Assembly (NCBI GenBank): GCA_907165065.1
Contig: OU015526.1
Span: forward strand, 70,889,723 to 70,953,722
Direction: 5' to 3'
DNA: 64,000 nt
Origin: Caprimulgus europaeus
Taxonomy: Eukaryota > Chordata > Aves > Caprimulgiformes > Caprimulgidae
Shown: positions 11,840 through 23,540 of the stretch, piece after piece
How the letters are laid out: the number at the start of each line of letters is the position of its first letter
How positions within the stretch are numbered: the stretch's first letter is position 1
Notes under the pieces: model-generated
What the model saw: the letters and a program-made list of their open reading frames with translations, nothing else
The model's database searches: none
Told to the model about the DNA's origin: nothing
Program-made: the position numbers and the translations under genes

Positions 11840-11863
<24 letters not shown>
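11840..11863 (+). repeat. Poly-T run, 24 bases
   Basis: An uninterrupted run of 24 thymines. No transposon 3' end or processed pseudogene could be recognised on either side, so it is listed as simple sequence. Confidence 0.85.
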
Positions 11864-11870
<7 letters not shown>

Positions 11871-12255
11871 GCTCTTACACTTTAAAATCTGCAGAATACT
11901 CTTGAAGATCTGTACGTTACTAGTTAAAAAATATTAAATACTACCAAAGAGAACCCCTACAGCATATTACTTGCTCTCTCATCTTCTGTTTCCAACTGTT
12001 GTGTCTTGTTGAGAATTTAAATTGGAAGGTCTTTGTGCCAGGGGAGGGGGGTTGTTCTACCTGGCAGAAATGATTGTCCATTGCTAAGGTTCTTCATGCT
12101 AATGCACTACAAAGAATGGTTATTATTTAATGAATACCTGTCGTCTCCAGGATGGTTCACTGAGGTTTCCATTGTCAGTTACATTTTCTAAGCTTATATT
12201 AAAACTTACAGGAATAACTATGCCCTTGTTCACTAAAGAGAACAGAAGATTTTAC

Positions 12256-12415
12256 CACGTGAGCAAAGACTGTGCATAAATACCCTCTGTAGTCGCAACC
12301 TCAAGAGTTTTTAAAAATAGCAGAGAATCCATCTCTGGATGCCTGGCCCTGAAACTTGGCCTGTGATCCAAAATTCACTTTTAGGCCCTTAAATAGGCAG
12401 AGGAGTTTATAAAAG
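12256..12415 (+). promoter_or_regulatory. Candidate TATA-type promoter of the 12.47 kb ORF
   Basis: A TATAAAAG box lies at 12408-12415, 60-67 bp before the ATG at 12475. That would place a start site near 12438 and leave a leader of roughly 37 nt. Upstream are a perfect match to the MEF2 pattern YTAWWWWTAR (TTAAAAATAG, 12311-12320), a CArG-like CCTTAAATAGG (12387-12397, one base too long for the strict CC(A/T)6GG form) and a CACGTG E-box (12256-12261). A CRE-half-site-like CACGTCAC follows the TATA box at 12431. Such motifs are frequent in AT-rich DNA; their spacing is the only reason for listing them together. Confidence 0.25.
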
Positions 12416-12474
12416 CCCTCATTATCTAGTCACGTCACACAACTCACTGGCTGCCAGCGGAATCCATCAGCCCC

Positions 12475-12654
12475 ATGTCATTGGAGACAAGTCATTCTTC
12501 TTTTGCCAAGTTCACAGACTACAGAGGCTATTATTTTGATAATGGGCCTTCAAGTGTTTCTATTTTGACATCTGAAGCTTTTAAGAAGACTTCTGAAGAC
12601 TTTCAGGAAATATTCAAGCCATTCAATCTTAAATTTGAAGAGGCCCACCTATAG
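12475..12654 (+). CDS. Hypothetical 59-residue protein (micro-ORF)
   Basis: An ATG-initiated frame runs 59 codons to a TAG. The protein starts MSLETSHSSFAKF, has a central aromatic segment (DYRGYYFDNG) and an acidic/basic C-terminal part (SEDFQEIFKPFNLKFEEAHL). No signal peptide, membrane segment or known domain is visible, and I do not recognise it. It is listed because a TATA-like box with MEF2- and CArG-like motifs precedes it at promoter-like spacing. The start context is weak (C at -3, T at +4). No AATAAA follows within about 200 bp. Many longer chance ORFs exist in this window, so length is not evidence. Alternatives are a first exon of a longer transcript or a conserved non-coding block. 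Confidence 0.2.
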   Translation: MSLETSHSSFAKFTDYRGYYFDNGPSSVSILTSEAFKKTSEDFQEIFKPFNLKFEEAHL

Positions 12655-14700
12655 CCTGCCATTTTCCCCATTTTTTCTCTTTTCTTTGATTCTTACAGAA
12701 AAATTTAGAATGAGATTTGCATTTTCAAATTATTTCTGACAAGTGACTTATTGATTTGAGACAGTAAAGCACAATTCTGAACAGTTAATTTTTGACCAGT
12801 CTAATCAGTTAATATTTACAGTATTTTAGCTTATGAAATGAAATATTTTTTACATTCAATACTTCTCAGAAAATACTGACAAAAATGTTCATTAATTTCA
12901 CAAACTTTATGAAAACTTTTTCCAAGTTTTTAATTCATCTGCTTCACTACCCACATCCTCCTTCCCAGATCACTGTAAACAGTTTGTTGATCATTAAGGA
13001 AATCGTTAACCCTGCAACTATCTCTTTCATTAATCTCATAACAGAAGCTTTCTGAGCAAGCAATACACTTTATATCAGTTTTGCTTTAAAATGCAGAGCA
13101 GTACTCAGCTCATATATTGTTAGAATTTTATCTCTCTCTTGCATGCATGTGAAGTCCAACAAACTTTGAGTAAGAACTGAGGTCTTCTGAATATCACTGT
13201 GTATTGGAAACTGAAAACCAGTATGAAAGTTCTTTCAGCCCATGGAAAAGCATTAAGCAAATACTTCATTGTGAAAAAGCACTGTAAATTTTGCCTTAAA
13301 CTTTCAAAGACCTTGCATATTTGAGAGCTTTTGCTTCTTTGGTTTCTGTTGCCTTGCTTTTCTTGTGTGCATATACATAAGCAAGAACACAAAGTGTGTT
13401 TGGCTTAAACAGAATGGCAACTTTAAAGAAGTTACTTCAGTTTAAACATGATGAGATTTCAGATTATCCTGTCTATTGAATTAAATCCCACCTAAGTTTT
13501 GCTTACTTTAAGCTTTGTATCTAACTGAACACCTTCTTATAAAAGCTCTTAGGTGGAAAGACAACTATGCTATTTTCTAGGTTATAGGAACTTCTTCCTG
13601 CCTGTCCTATTAAAAGAGAAAGAGAATGAAAAGCCATAACTGTTCATCAAATGCATTGTGCTGATAATGCCCTAAATTCCAACTTCAGTGCAGTTTTTAT
13701 TGGTTGGAAAACTTACTCAGGCTATAATAATGAATTATGTATTCAAGAACTGAGGACAGACAGTATCTTATGATCCATAATTACAAATCAAATCTTATAG
13801 AAGAGTTTCTTCATGTATCATTCTGGTATTTTCTCAGCAGTGTAGTTTTGCACAAATTTTGTTTCTCAAATATTTTTTTCTTTGTTTCCTCAGGGACTGC
13901 ATAGTGTTAATCAATATTAATTCAAAGTATTCTCACAACAAACTCACGTTAACACTCCTGTGGCATCATCCTCATAGATATACTGCCATGGCTTCATTAG
14001 GCTAATGAGTGTCCTTATAATTGTTATGATTAAGGCTACATTCTCTGGCCCTTTAAAGGCTAGTATTTCACCTCCCTTTAACCTTGGGTGTTTGCACAAA
14101 TTTCTAACATGGCAGGTCTACAAAATTTCATATAGCACCTAGACAGAGCACCCTGTACACACAAAGGGTGCTAAAATGATGGAGAAAATTAGCAGTCCTG
14201 CAGCCCTACAGCCTAGTTAGCACTGGAATTGCTGGAAGAATAATTTTCTGAACATAACCCAACTTTGCCACTTAGTCAAGTATGAAGTTGGACTCACTAT
14301 GCTCAGTCAGTTGGTCACAAGATATTCCTGTTCTGAATTATCCCCTGGAGGAACATGCCAGTCTCTGAAAGCTACATAAAAAGCCTGGAAAAAGGCAAAC
14401 TTTCTAACACAGGTGTTTAAGCTCAAATCTAGAATAATAAGGTACTGTAAGTGCTCTGACAAAATAATAAAATGGAAAGTTCCAGGATCTCGTGGTGTTA
14501 GAGTGGAAGATCTACATGCTGTGCATCTCCACAGGTAAGAAGTAGTTCAGAAGAGATCAGCTAAAATGTCAGGTGATGGAGGCATCTTCTTCAAACATAT
14601 GAGCTTTCACACAACCCTGTGTACTGCTTACATTTAGTCTGCCTCTTTTCTCCAGGGAGCGTAAAATATTAGAGCTTGGTAGAAATCTAGATGCCCAACT
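12655..14700. other. Unique AT-rich sequence, no gene recognised
   Basis: No repeat family was identified. The segment 13,940-14,110 is less AT-rich and looks slowly diverging (dense mixed motifs such as TGGCATCATCCTCAT and GGCCCTTTAAAGGC, a near-palindrome at 14,049-14,060), but I cannot test conservation. A 90-codon minus-strand frame at 13,120-13,392 has no recognisable features. Confidence 0.4.
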
Positions 14701-14704
14701 CTTA

Positions 14705-14765
14705 TACTATTCAAACAAGGAGTAAACATCACAGTCCCTGCTCAAAATCAATTACAGTAGCTTGA
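14705..14765. repeat. Possible short ancient LINE/SINE relic
   Basis: The words CAAACAAGGAGTAAACA and CACAGTCCCTGCTCAAA, followed by ATCAATTACAG, parallel the 'ACAGTCCCTGCCCCAAAGAGCTTACAAT' block of old amniote CR1/L3-type repeats. The match is short and degraded. Confidence 0.25.
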
Positions 14766-16295
14766 CGACTAAATAAAAAAACCTGAATGCCTATTTCCAT
14801 TATTTTTATGTGCTATTTATGTTAGAATCCTAGAGCCTTTGGATCTGTGGAGAGAAAACGAATACAAGTTGGATGTTATTTTTATATTCTTTATCATAAT
14901 GATTGAAGGTATTTATGATTGCTTCAAACTAAAAAGTACATCTCAAACTTCCAAATCTATGAAAAGCAACTCATATGTTTCTGATTGAATTAGAGGGTTT
15001 TTTTAAAAAAAAAACTTTTAATATTAATTAACACTTTCTAAAAAAATTGTTTAAAAATGGTAACTCTAATCCTAGAATTAACAAATTTGTTTGAGTTCCC
15101 CATAATTATAAGAAAGTAGTAATTCTACCAAAGGATTCAGGATATTTTTAAAAGACAAGAAACAGAAACACTCTTCTACAGTGAAAGTAAAGCTACTTGG
15201 ATGCCACTCAGGATCAACATATTCTTAGATAACAAAATACCAGCCAAGTACAAGATCTGCATCTTCACTTCAGATTTCTCACACATTAACTTCTTTCTGC
15301 CTTATCAATGCAGCTACCAAAAGGCTTAGTAAACGCAGCCAGAAAGGAGTTTCTCACTGTAGTTCTGACTGAAAAAGTAATTGTTCATGTCCATGTCTAG
15401 CTCAAGTCATGCCTGCAGACTTGTGATAAAATCAACCGCAGAACAGGAGAAAACTAAAGGATATATGCAAATAAAATATTAACCTACATCCATAAGAGTT
15501 AATGTGCCAAATTATATTACACGTATTATGCATATAACGTAATTTCATTTATACTTTGAATCAAATGGTCTGATCAAAAGGAGAAACACTCTACCTGCAC
15601 TTCAAGCAATACGGGTCAGTTTCAACATGCTTAATGTTACCGTGTCCTTAGCAAATTTATTTCTGTCATTTAGATCAAAGACATGTATTTGCAGTATTTT
15701 CCATGCCTGCTCTGTAGATATAGATATGTTACTTTCATAAGAACCTAGTACTAATGCTATTGTAATTGCTCAGAAAATATTAAAAATCACAGAATTTAAT
15801 TCTGTGAAAGAATCTCTTCAATAAAATATTGGGGTTTTTTTTCTTGTGACTATGTCATTATTTATTCTTTTCATGCAGTTTGTTTCAGTAGTTTCAAAGG
15901 GTTTGACAACAACAAAAAGTCAATTAAAAGCCCAAAGACAACACTGCAGTAACATGAAAAGAAATATAAAAAAATTAAATGCAAAGTTCTAAACTATTCA
16001 AATTAAAAGTTTTTATAGGTGCCCACAGTAATAAAAAAATAATAAAAAGCTTTCAAAGGAAGAAAAAAGGCAACAGAGAGTTTGAAGACTGATATTTGTT
16101 TTAATACCTGTAATTAGCTTAATAATTTGGCAATACTTTTGCCTCACAAGATAATGGCAGTTGTCTATAGAAATTACATATGCACTTGCTCAAAACTCCA
16201 TTTTTTCTTTTAAAGATCTGTGCACCATTTTACAGATCCTTCATGCTCTATCTACTGAACACAGAAATATTTTGTGCTTTTATGATGCCTTTGAT
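14766..16295. other. Unique AT-rich sequence, nothing recognised
   Basis: All frames are heavily interrupted. There are several A/T homopolymer stretches and no gene, repeat family or clear regulatory element. Confidence 0.5.
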
Positions 16296-16299
16296 CTAT

Positions 16300-16385
16300 A
16301 AATCTCAAAGTAACTTGAACAATCACAACATTCTGCAAAATGAAAATTATTGTTACTTTAGAACTGGGGAAGCAGAAGCACAAGG
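16300..16385 (+). repeat. Possible MIR/L3-type core relic
   Basis: The order 'CTCAAAGTAACTTGAACAAT ... ATTATTGTTACTTTAGAACTGGGGAAGCAGAAGCACAAGG' parallels the amniote pattern 'CTCAAAGCACTTTAC ... TATTATCCCCATTTTACAGATGGGGAAACTGAGGCACAGAG'. It is degraded; assignment to a named family is not possible by eye. Confidence 0.25.
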
Positions 16386-16754
16386 TTCCCACCTTCAGAC
16401 ATTTCACATGTTCCTGAATAAAAATTACAGTGGCCAAGTATGCAGAGGTGACAAACACCCATAGTTTGCAGTGATGTATGTATGAGTTAAAGAGTCTTGC
16501 TGCGTCAGCAGCATTGGTCCAGCTGCACTTACTCAGGTTCCAAGGTATGAACCTAAACTTCTTTGCTTTTGGCACGTGAGTGTATAAATGTTGGACTGTG
16601 TGATTTATTCCCCCATTACATATCATGGCACAGTATCTAGAAATCTGTGTTATGGAGAATTCTTCTACCTCATTTGATAGCCTTTACTGTAATACAAGCT
16701 GAAAATCTCACAGATGGTGTATTTGCCATCACTACCTCTCATGACAGCATCCTA

Positions 16755-16835
16755 GTTTTACAGACTGAGGACCCAAGAACAATGAAACTAAGGGCTGAAT
16801 GTAAGACTTATCTAAATTCACCTGGAGCAAGATGA
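16755..16835 (+). repeat. Possible second MIR/L3-type core relic
   Basis: GTTTTACAGACTGAGGACCC, followed by AATGAAACTAAG, TAAGACTTATCTAAATTCACC and GGAGCAAG, parallels the 'ATTTTACAGATGGGGAA...TTAAGTGACTTGCCCAAGGTCAC...GCAAG' core. With the relic at 16.3 kb it may be part of one rearranged old element. Weak evidence. Confidence 0.25.
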
Positions 16836-17054
16836 TGCACTATGCCAGAGATAACAGAGGAATTAGCATAATGAAGCAAACAAATCCTTCAGAGTCACAA
16901 GTCCCCCTCCAATGCCTCTTGCAACGCTTCCTTTGCTCAGTTGAGTCCTAAAACCATCTCAGGGCTGCTGACAAGCTGATGATTAAAAAAAAAGAATAAA
17001 ATGCTGTCACAAATATTGCCCATTCCCTTTGCGCTCTCCACACACATGATCCAG

Positions 17055-17560
17055 GGTACAGAAAAATAGAAACTGCCATGCTGGGTTAGACTGAAATGGC
17101 TAAATCCTACCTCCAGCGGCAATAAGTAGACAATGCTTAGGTGACACGGCAGAAAAAAGGTAAGGACAGACTAACTCTTCTCAGCAAGTATCACTGCTTC
17201 TGGCAGTCAGAAGGTGAAGGATTTCCTAAACTGCCTATCCGCCATGAAGCATCCATTCATCTAGCACCAAGTTCCACAAGCTAACTATGAATTTTATGAA
17301 AAAAATATTTCCTTTTGCTTGTGTTAGATCTGCCTCTTGAAAACAGACACGTGGGTTCTCTTTCCTAAGTGAATTGTTGCTCACAGACACCTTTTTAATG
17401 ACATGTTTTTATTGATCTCTTTGTGATCACTCTATTTCTTGTATCCTTTGTGCCCTCTGTTTCTTAGAAGAGGCACATCCTCATCTATTTGGTACCATCC
17501 ATCTATAGTGAAAAGTCCCATTATTCATAAACCTCACCTTTAATCCAGTCATTAATCACC
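17055..17560 (-). mobile_element. Deep amniote CR1/L3-type LINE relic
   Basis: Several blocks occur in the expected order on the plus strand of a reversed CR1/L3-type 3' region. They are an opening block at 17,076-17,100 (CATGCTGGGTTAGACTGAAA), GCTTCTGGCAGTCAGAAGG near 17,193, TTCCACAAGCTAACTATGAA near 17,270, ATATTTCCTTTTGCTTGTGT near 17,306, TTTCTTGTATCCTTTGTG near 17,434, and AAAAGTCCCATTATTCATAA near 17,511. They match the widely seen reptile/bird pattern ('CCATATTGGATCAGACCAATGG...GCTTCTGGCAGT...GAGTTCCACAGGTTAACTAT...GTATTTCCTTTT...CTAGTTCTTGTATTATG...GAAAAGTCCC'). Divergence is high with many indels. I am confident of the class and not of the subfamily. Confidence 0.5.
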
Positions 17561-17927
17561 ACATCTGATAATTACTATGATTAAGAAACAGTGACACTTG
17601 AGTAAAAACGTTTCCTCTCATTTCATGATAGCTTAGTTTCCTAAAGGATCTTTCAGCGAGGGACACTGTCAGAAATACTAGTTCACCAGTGCTATAGCTA
17701 TTCCAGTAAACTGAGGTGCCAAAGAACATTTCCACTCACTAGAATTTCTCTCTCTGCAGTTTATTAAATCATTAAAGTCGCCCTTGCCCCACCTTTGGCA
17801 CAGGCAAGCTGGCATTCTCTGGACAGTACCATCTGCAATGCAGAGTGTTAGGTTAGACTGTTCCCCATGGGCAGTTTGGAAGCAGCCCTTCACCTTTGGA
17901 TGCTGAGAGTGTGTAATATTATGGCCA

Positions 17928-17946
17928 GATGCCGCCTGGTGGCCCT
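17928..17946 (-). promoter_or_regulatory. Strong CTCF-like motif, minus strand
   Basis: The minus strand reads GGCCACCAGGCGGCA, agreeing at 11 of 12 positions with the core CCASYAGRKGGC and at 13 of 15 with the longer consensus. It lies in a locally GC-rich stretch (about 17,780-17,970). It is oriented toward the plus-strand CTCF-like motif at 10.79 kb. This is the best CTCF match I found in the window. Confidence 0.4.
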
Positions 17947-17949
17947 GGG

Positions 17950-20900
17950 GCCAGTGAACATGTCCTGGCACTGCTCAGTGCACTAGCATAAAAAAAAATT
18001 ATTAAAAAATAAAATAAAAATTAGGATATCCGAAGTAAAGCACAAGGTATTATATAACTTTCACGTCCCCTCCTACTTATTAGATGTGGTTATATATGAT
18101 TGGAATTTGCCTACATTAAAAAAATCCTAGAGTTTGGATGTTCTTGGGGATATGGGGTGTCCTACACTCTTCGGTGGCCATCTAGGCCAAGCACATGCTG
18201 TTCATAAATGTTTAACATAAAGAGAGTGAACCACAAAGTGAGAGCAGTATTCCTACATCTCAGTCCACTGCCAGAACCATATTTTGCTGTTTTGTGCTTA
18301 AGGCACCGTACAAATTGAAGTCACAGTTGTTTGGTTTGTTTTGGATTTTTTTTAATTAAAATAATTAAACTATTTAGTCATAGTTTAGAAGCTCTACTGG
18401 TAGGATGCTTATTCCTATAATAAGCCTTATCTTACATTTTTATTTTAAATTATTATAAAATAATTCCTTAATTTGTGTCTTTTGTTCCAGGAAAGAGGTC
18501 ATCAGAGCTAAGTTATTTCTTCTACTTTGAACATTAAAACCAGAAAAAAAACCCAACCCTTTCTTCTGTGTTGTCTTTTCAGGCAACCCTTTATTAAAGA
18601 CATGTTTTAGCATGGCACAATTCCTCACTCTTCCTTGCTTAGTTGTTAAGACAACCTAACTGATTATCCTTAAAGTCACAGAGCATCTCATGTGGTTGAA
18701 TTGAACCGAGAGCTTACTGAATAATCAAGTCTCATGTGACATTGTGATTCTTCTGATCAGACCTAATTATAACTTTGCCAGGTTCCATTTAGGAAACCTA
18801 ATAATTTTCTTATTGAAACACAGGCTTTTGTGTAATTTCTATTTTTTAGTGTGAACTTGACTCCCACTACACATTCACACTTTCCTTTATGTTTGCCCAT
18901 TGGTTTTTGTAGGGTTTGACTGCTCCCTTCCTCCACCTAGTTCAAAAAGCACCAATTCTGACAATCTCTGCAAAAATATGACTTGTTTAATTTAACTTCA
19001 AGTGAGATTCATCTCACTAACTCTGGATAGTTACCACATAGTCATCTGAATCTGCATTACGAGACCCCTGCTACAGTCAGTGGAGAGAAAAGGACATTTC
19101 ATGGGACAATATACTTCAGTCTAGTGAAATCACAAAAACTAGCTGTGATCCAGACTTTTAAACTACAACCATCTAAAATTAGCTGAGATAATTCTGTTTC
19201 ACTTATGTATTTTTTTTAATACCACCTTCCTCATAAGAGAAGAGCTAATTCTTTGGTTGTCCTGAGAAACAACAGAGGAACAGCACTTAAGAGAGCAACA
19301 TGTATTTTCCCAAGTGATTATCAGTCGAAGACTGCCAACCTGCAGGTGTGAATCATATTCAATTACCACTAATCTAGAGTAGAAACCAAGGGCACGATTG
19401 TTCATAGAGGTTTACTGTGTAATTCTTTTTTTAAAATTATTTCTCCAGAATATACTATACATCCAATGAAAATCTTCCAGGGACTTAATTTATACCATGA
19501 GATAAAACATAAAATTGTCCTCTCTGAGGAGTTATGATCAAAAACATTTTCAGCCTAAGACAGAGTGAATTTGAACCAGCAGTGTGTTTACTTGAGTCAT
19601 GAAGAAGGAAATAGCAATAAGAGATAGTGAGGTGTATCATGTGCCCTGGGTCACTACGTTTGCATTCAACAAATAATTTTGCTGTTCTGTTACTCAGTTT
19701 ACCCTTATGTAGACTGAGTATTCATATTTTTTGAAAAAGCAGCTGTGAAGTTCTGCAGCTCAGAATCACACTTTGCTTTCAGATACAAATGAATTTCTGT
19801 TTGTTTCACATCTGGAACTGAAATCAGAGTTTGGCTCTTGAGGTCCGTGTAAATAATTTGAGACTCTCAGCTGAAAAGGGCTATGAAAGTGTGCATTAAT
19901 ATTTAAACTTGCTTCACATGGCATTTCCTGGGACATATTTTTTAATCATTGACATTATCCAAACATGCCACATTTCCTCTTTAGCAAGGTTTTACTGTGG
20001 GATTATCTTGATTGATGTGGATAACAGCGTTGCTGTGAAGAGCCATCTTTTATGCATGCACTCCAGTTCCTGTTAACAACTGTAAAGATTAGGGGTTTAT
20101 ACAACAGGTATTAACAGACTTTTCCTGTTATTAACCATTTAGGTCAGTATTTTGCTTTATATTTTGTGCATGAAGGCTTTCTGGTTAAGTATTCAAAATG
20201 ATTCTGCATTCTTTTTCTTCTTTGATTTATTACTGGACAAGCTTACTTACATCTTTGTTCACCTTTTCATATTTGAGGAATTCAAAAAGTCTGCCGGTTT
20301 AAAGGAAGGTGAATACATTATAGCATACTTAAAGGATGAATGTAAAATACATTTGCACATTATTTTGTGCTACCAAAAATCTTATCAGTAAAGTAATCAA
20401 CTTTATTAAAGTCATTTGTAAAATGACATGTGATGCATTTTGGCTATCAGGTTCACAACAAGACAGTGCTGTGAACAACATTGTGAGAGAAGAGGTAAAT
20501 GCCAGTCAAATAAATAATTACTTATAATTCAAAGATTTAAATAATCTTCTACCTTGAGTCCTTTCTCACCCATCTTCCCTCAAAAACTTCTGTTAATTTT
20601 TACTTTTGTCAAAGGGCTGAGAAACCTTTTACATCCTTGTCTTGAAGAAAATCTATGCCACATCTATTCCCTACTGTCTAGGCACTTGAAAATTAAACGT
20701 ATGCAGATATTTTTCTTTATTATGATAGAAATATCAGAGAGTTAAAAGGAAAAAAAAAAAGAGCAATAACATCAGGCTAAAATATGTGTGTTCACTTCGA
20801 AGCCTGTAGCTTCAAAAAAAACAGTGTTTGCATGATAAAAGGAATGAATGTTCAAATGAGAAATTTTACATGTAAATAGATTTCTTACCAATCACATATG

Positions 20901-23201
20901 TATATAGCTTAAAATGCATTCCAGGATTTTTACGGTTGTAAAATGTTTAGTTGTTGACCTCACTTTATTCTTCCGAAGGAGAAACAGATGGCTGTAATTG
21001 AAATTATATGTGATTTTAAAGTTGTGCCTAATTTATGGATTTAGATACAGCTCTTCATCATTATACCATAAAAGAGGATTTCTTTCTTCTCTTCTTTATT
21101 TTATTTTTTTAAATTTGGATTTATATTTTTTTTGTCCAAGTTTGGCCACTGCTACAGGCAAGCGTGTATTTTTGGCACAAACCTTTGCTCTGGGATACGT
21201 CTACATGGTGTACTTGGCCCAAACACAAGCTGATGACATCGTCCACTATCTAGACAACTAACAAACCCCAAAATCTACAGTATGCTCCCTTCTCTCATTT
21301 TTTGGGTGCCTACATCATCTGCAAGCTGGTACAGATCTCTGTCTCTGTCTGGTGCCAGGTAGCATGGGCAAGCTTGAGCTCTGCTGTGAGCCAGGTCTGG
21401 GCTAAGCCACCCAGTGACTTTGGCAACAGCCCAGTGAGAGCTGGTACCACGGTCACCCAGCTCTCAGCCCTCCTCCTCTGCTGCACCTCTTGTCTGAAGG
21501 AAGACAGATTTCTTGTCCTTTACTTGAGGATTCAAGGGGGAAGGGAACCCTCGCACAGTGAGCACGGGAATATTTAAAAACAAGTAGAAACCACTGGTAA
21601 TTTAATGTAGTAAATATCCAGTCCCAAAAGATATGAAGTAATAAACAGCATGAATACCAGGGAATTAGAAGCCTTTCTAAGAAAATAACACCTCTTCAAG
21701 AGCTAATGTACAAAATTTGAAGAAGGAGAAGTAGCAACAGTCTAGTGAGGAAAAGACAGTAACATTTTAAACTTTTTTCATTTTTATAAAATAAAAGACA
21801 TAGCATCAGAAGCTAGCACTGTTCCATGGTGTCACACTGTAACTCAAGGGGAGTAAGATCTGGCTGAACTTACCTGCTACAACTGTTTTGCTACCTTATT
21901 TGAGAGTACCGGGGTGGGACAGTTCTCCTAATACTTCTATAATTCTGGTTAGCATATTATTTCAGAAATATGTTTTCTTTACATAAAAACAGGAAAATGT
22001 TCTCTGCTGATGCAGAACCATTACAATGTACCCAGTTTTAAGCAAAGTAAATAATTTTGTTTTGTTTGGCAATTAATTGAATGTATAGGGGTTTTTTTCA
22101 CAATTTAAAGTACAATTAAATAAAATACGATCAGCACAATTCTTTTTAGATTTGGGTGATAAAATACCTTCTAATGACATGTGACAGAAACACTTTCCCA
22201 GGGGATTAAATCTCTCCTGTCCCATTAACACTGACCTAAACTCTATAGAATAAATAATCTCAACAGCAAAGCCCTGCTTGGCGCTATTACACAAATCTTC
22301 TCTGGAACCCTTCCTTGTACCCTACCTATCTAACACCATCATGAGTCTCAGAATCTGCTTTATAAGATGAGCTTTAACCTTCCTGAAATCACAATAGTTT
22401 GTCCACTGACTTCAACGCATTGCAGCAGCAGATCATTTGCTAGGTAACATTTTGCACTGACTTATCTCAACAAAGGAATGAATGTCTCTGTATGACCAAT
22501 TATATCATTGTCTTTAGTTATCAAGTTCAGTTTCAAGAATATTTTCAGGAGCTAATTCTCACAAATTTTTATAAAGAATTACTTTAAGAGATGTTGTGTG
22601 TCCACTTAGTGCATTTAAGAAAGAAAACACCTTCTGGATACATAAATGCAGAACAGAATTCTGAAGAAAAAATAAAATTTCAGCATGATAAACTTACAAT
22701 AATGCAGAATAATGTCATTTTCACGACCAAAATAAAGTTTCACCAATTTTCAAATATGGTAAACCCTTGACTAGAAGCTACATTTGTTTTCCTTTCTAAA
22801 CTCAAGGAAAAGGAAAATCAAGGTAAGTCCACAAAACATTTTACATTTTTGGTCAAGCAGCAATGCTATTCACATACATGGCTTAATTAATGGAGACCTA
22901 CAGGCTTTCTCTTTTGAAATGTGACAGGTTTATAGTATCACACTACATGCTGCAAATAGCAGTAGGCACCTGAGATTGTGAGGTACAGAATAATTGATAA
23001 TGTATGATGAGACTCATATGACAGCAAAAGTATATGTTTCATTTATAACAGGGGTGGCTGAATCATATAATGTGATATTTTCCTGAGCTCAGATAATTTC
23101 CTCTGGGTTGTCTTAACGCTTGAGCATATTTCTATCAGAATTACAGAAAGAAATGCCAAGCATCCACTGTTTCTGGCTATGACCCTTTTCTTTTTTGCCA
23201 G
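17950..23201. other. Unique AT-rich sequence, no gene recognised
   Basis: No known transposon, RNA gene or supported coding frame. The stretch 19,880-20,110 is motif-dense (an ATTAATATTTAAA block, GGGATTATC, GATTGATG) and might be a conserved element. The stretch 21,300-21,560 is GC-elevated, with a 91-codon frame of no recognisable family (21,302-21,577, +). Runs of A or T occur at 20,749-20,760 and elsewhere. Confidence 0.4.
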
Positions 23202-23336
23202 ATTTTGATGTCCCTTCTGGAAGGATCGTAACTACATCATACTCCCCACTATAGGGCACAAAGAAATAAGGTGAAATATGACAGGAAAGATGCCTACATC
23301 TTCACCCCTGGGAAGCGACGCTTTCACTTCAGCCTG
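23202..23336 (+). pseudogene. Candidate exon with an apparent one-base frameshift
   Basis: A very good acceptor (CCCTTTTCTTTTTTGCCAG) precedes the segment, and a good donor (CTG/GTAAGAACT) ends it. The first half is open in one frame and reads FDVPSGRIVTTSYS before a stop at the CTATAG. The second half is open in another frame and reads VKYDRKDAYIFTPGKRRFHF up to the donor. The switch falls at or near a run of four C at 23,243-23,246, so a one-base insertion, either real or an assembly error, would explain it. A 5' alternative uses the AG at 23,253-23,254 and gives an 82-nt exon open in the second frame. CpGs in GGGAAGCGACGC are unusual for this region. I recognise no family, and chance remains possible. 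Confidence 0.22.
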
Positions 23337-23540
23337 GTAAGAACTCTCCTGCTTGACTGAACACTTCTGTCTTTGCACACTAGAATTTGGAATAAAAGGC
23401 AAAACCTATCTTCTAGGTTCGGATTAATTATTTTAAAAGTAAATACTTCTTCCTCTGAAAATAGCTGTGGGGCAATCACACTGAGTAACTTCCACCAAAT
23501 ATTAAAAAAGAAAAAAGCTCCAGTCATGCCAATGATTAGT

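Noticed and set aside
16252..16626. 124-codon minus-strand ORF and the 94-codon plus-strand ORF opposite it
   Set aside because: They overlap a probable MIR/L3-type relic and have no domain. Open frames on both strands of the same segment point to chance.
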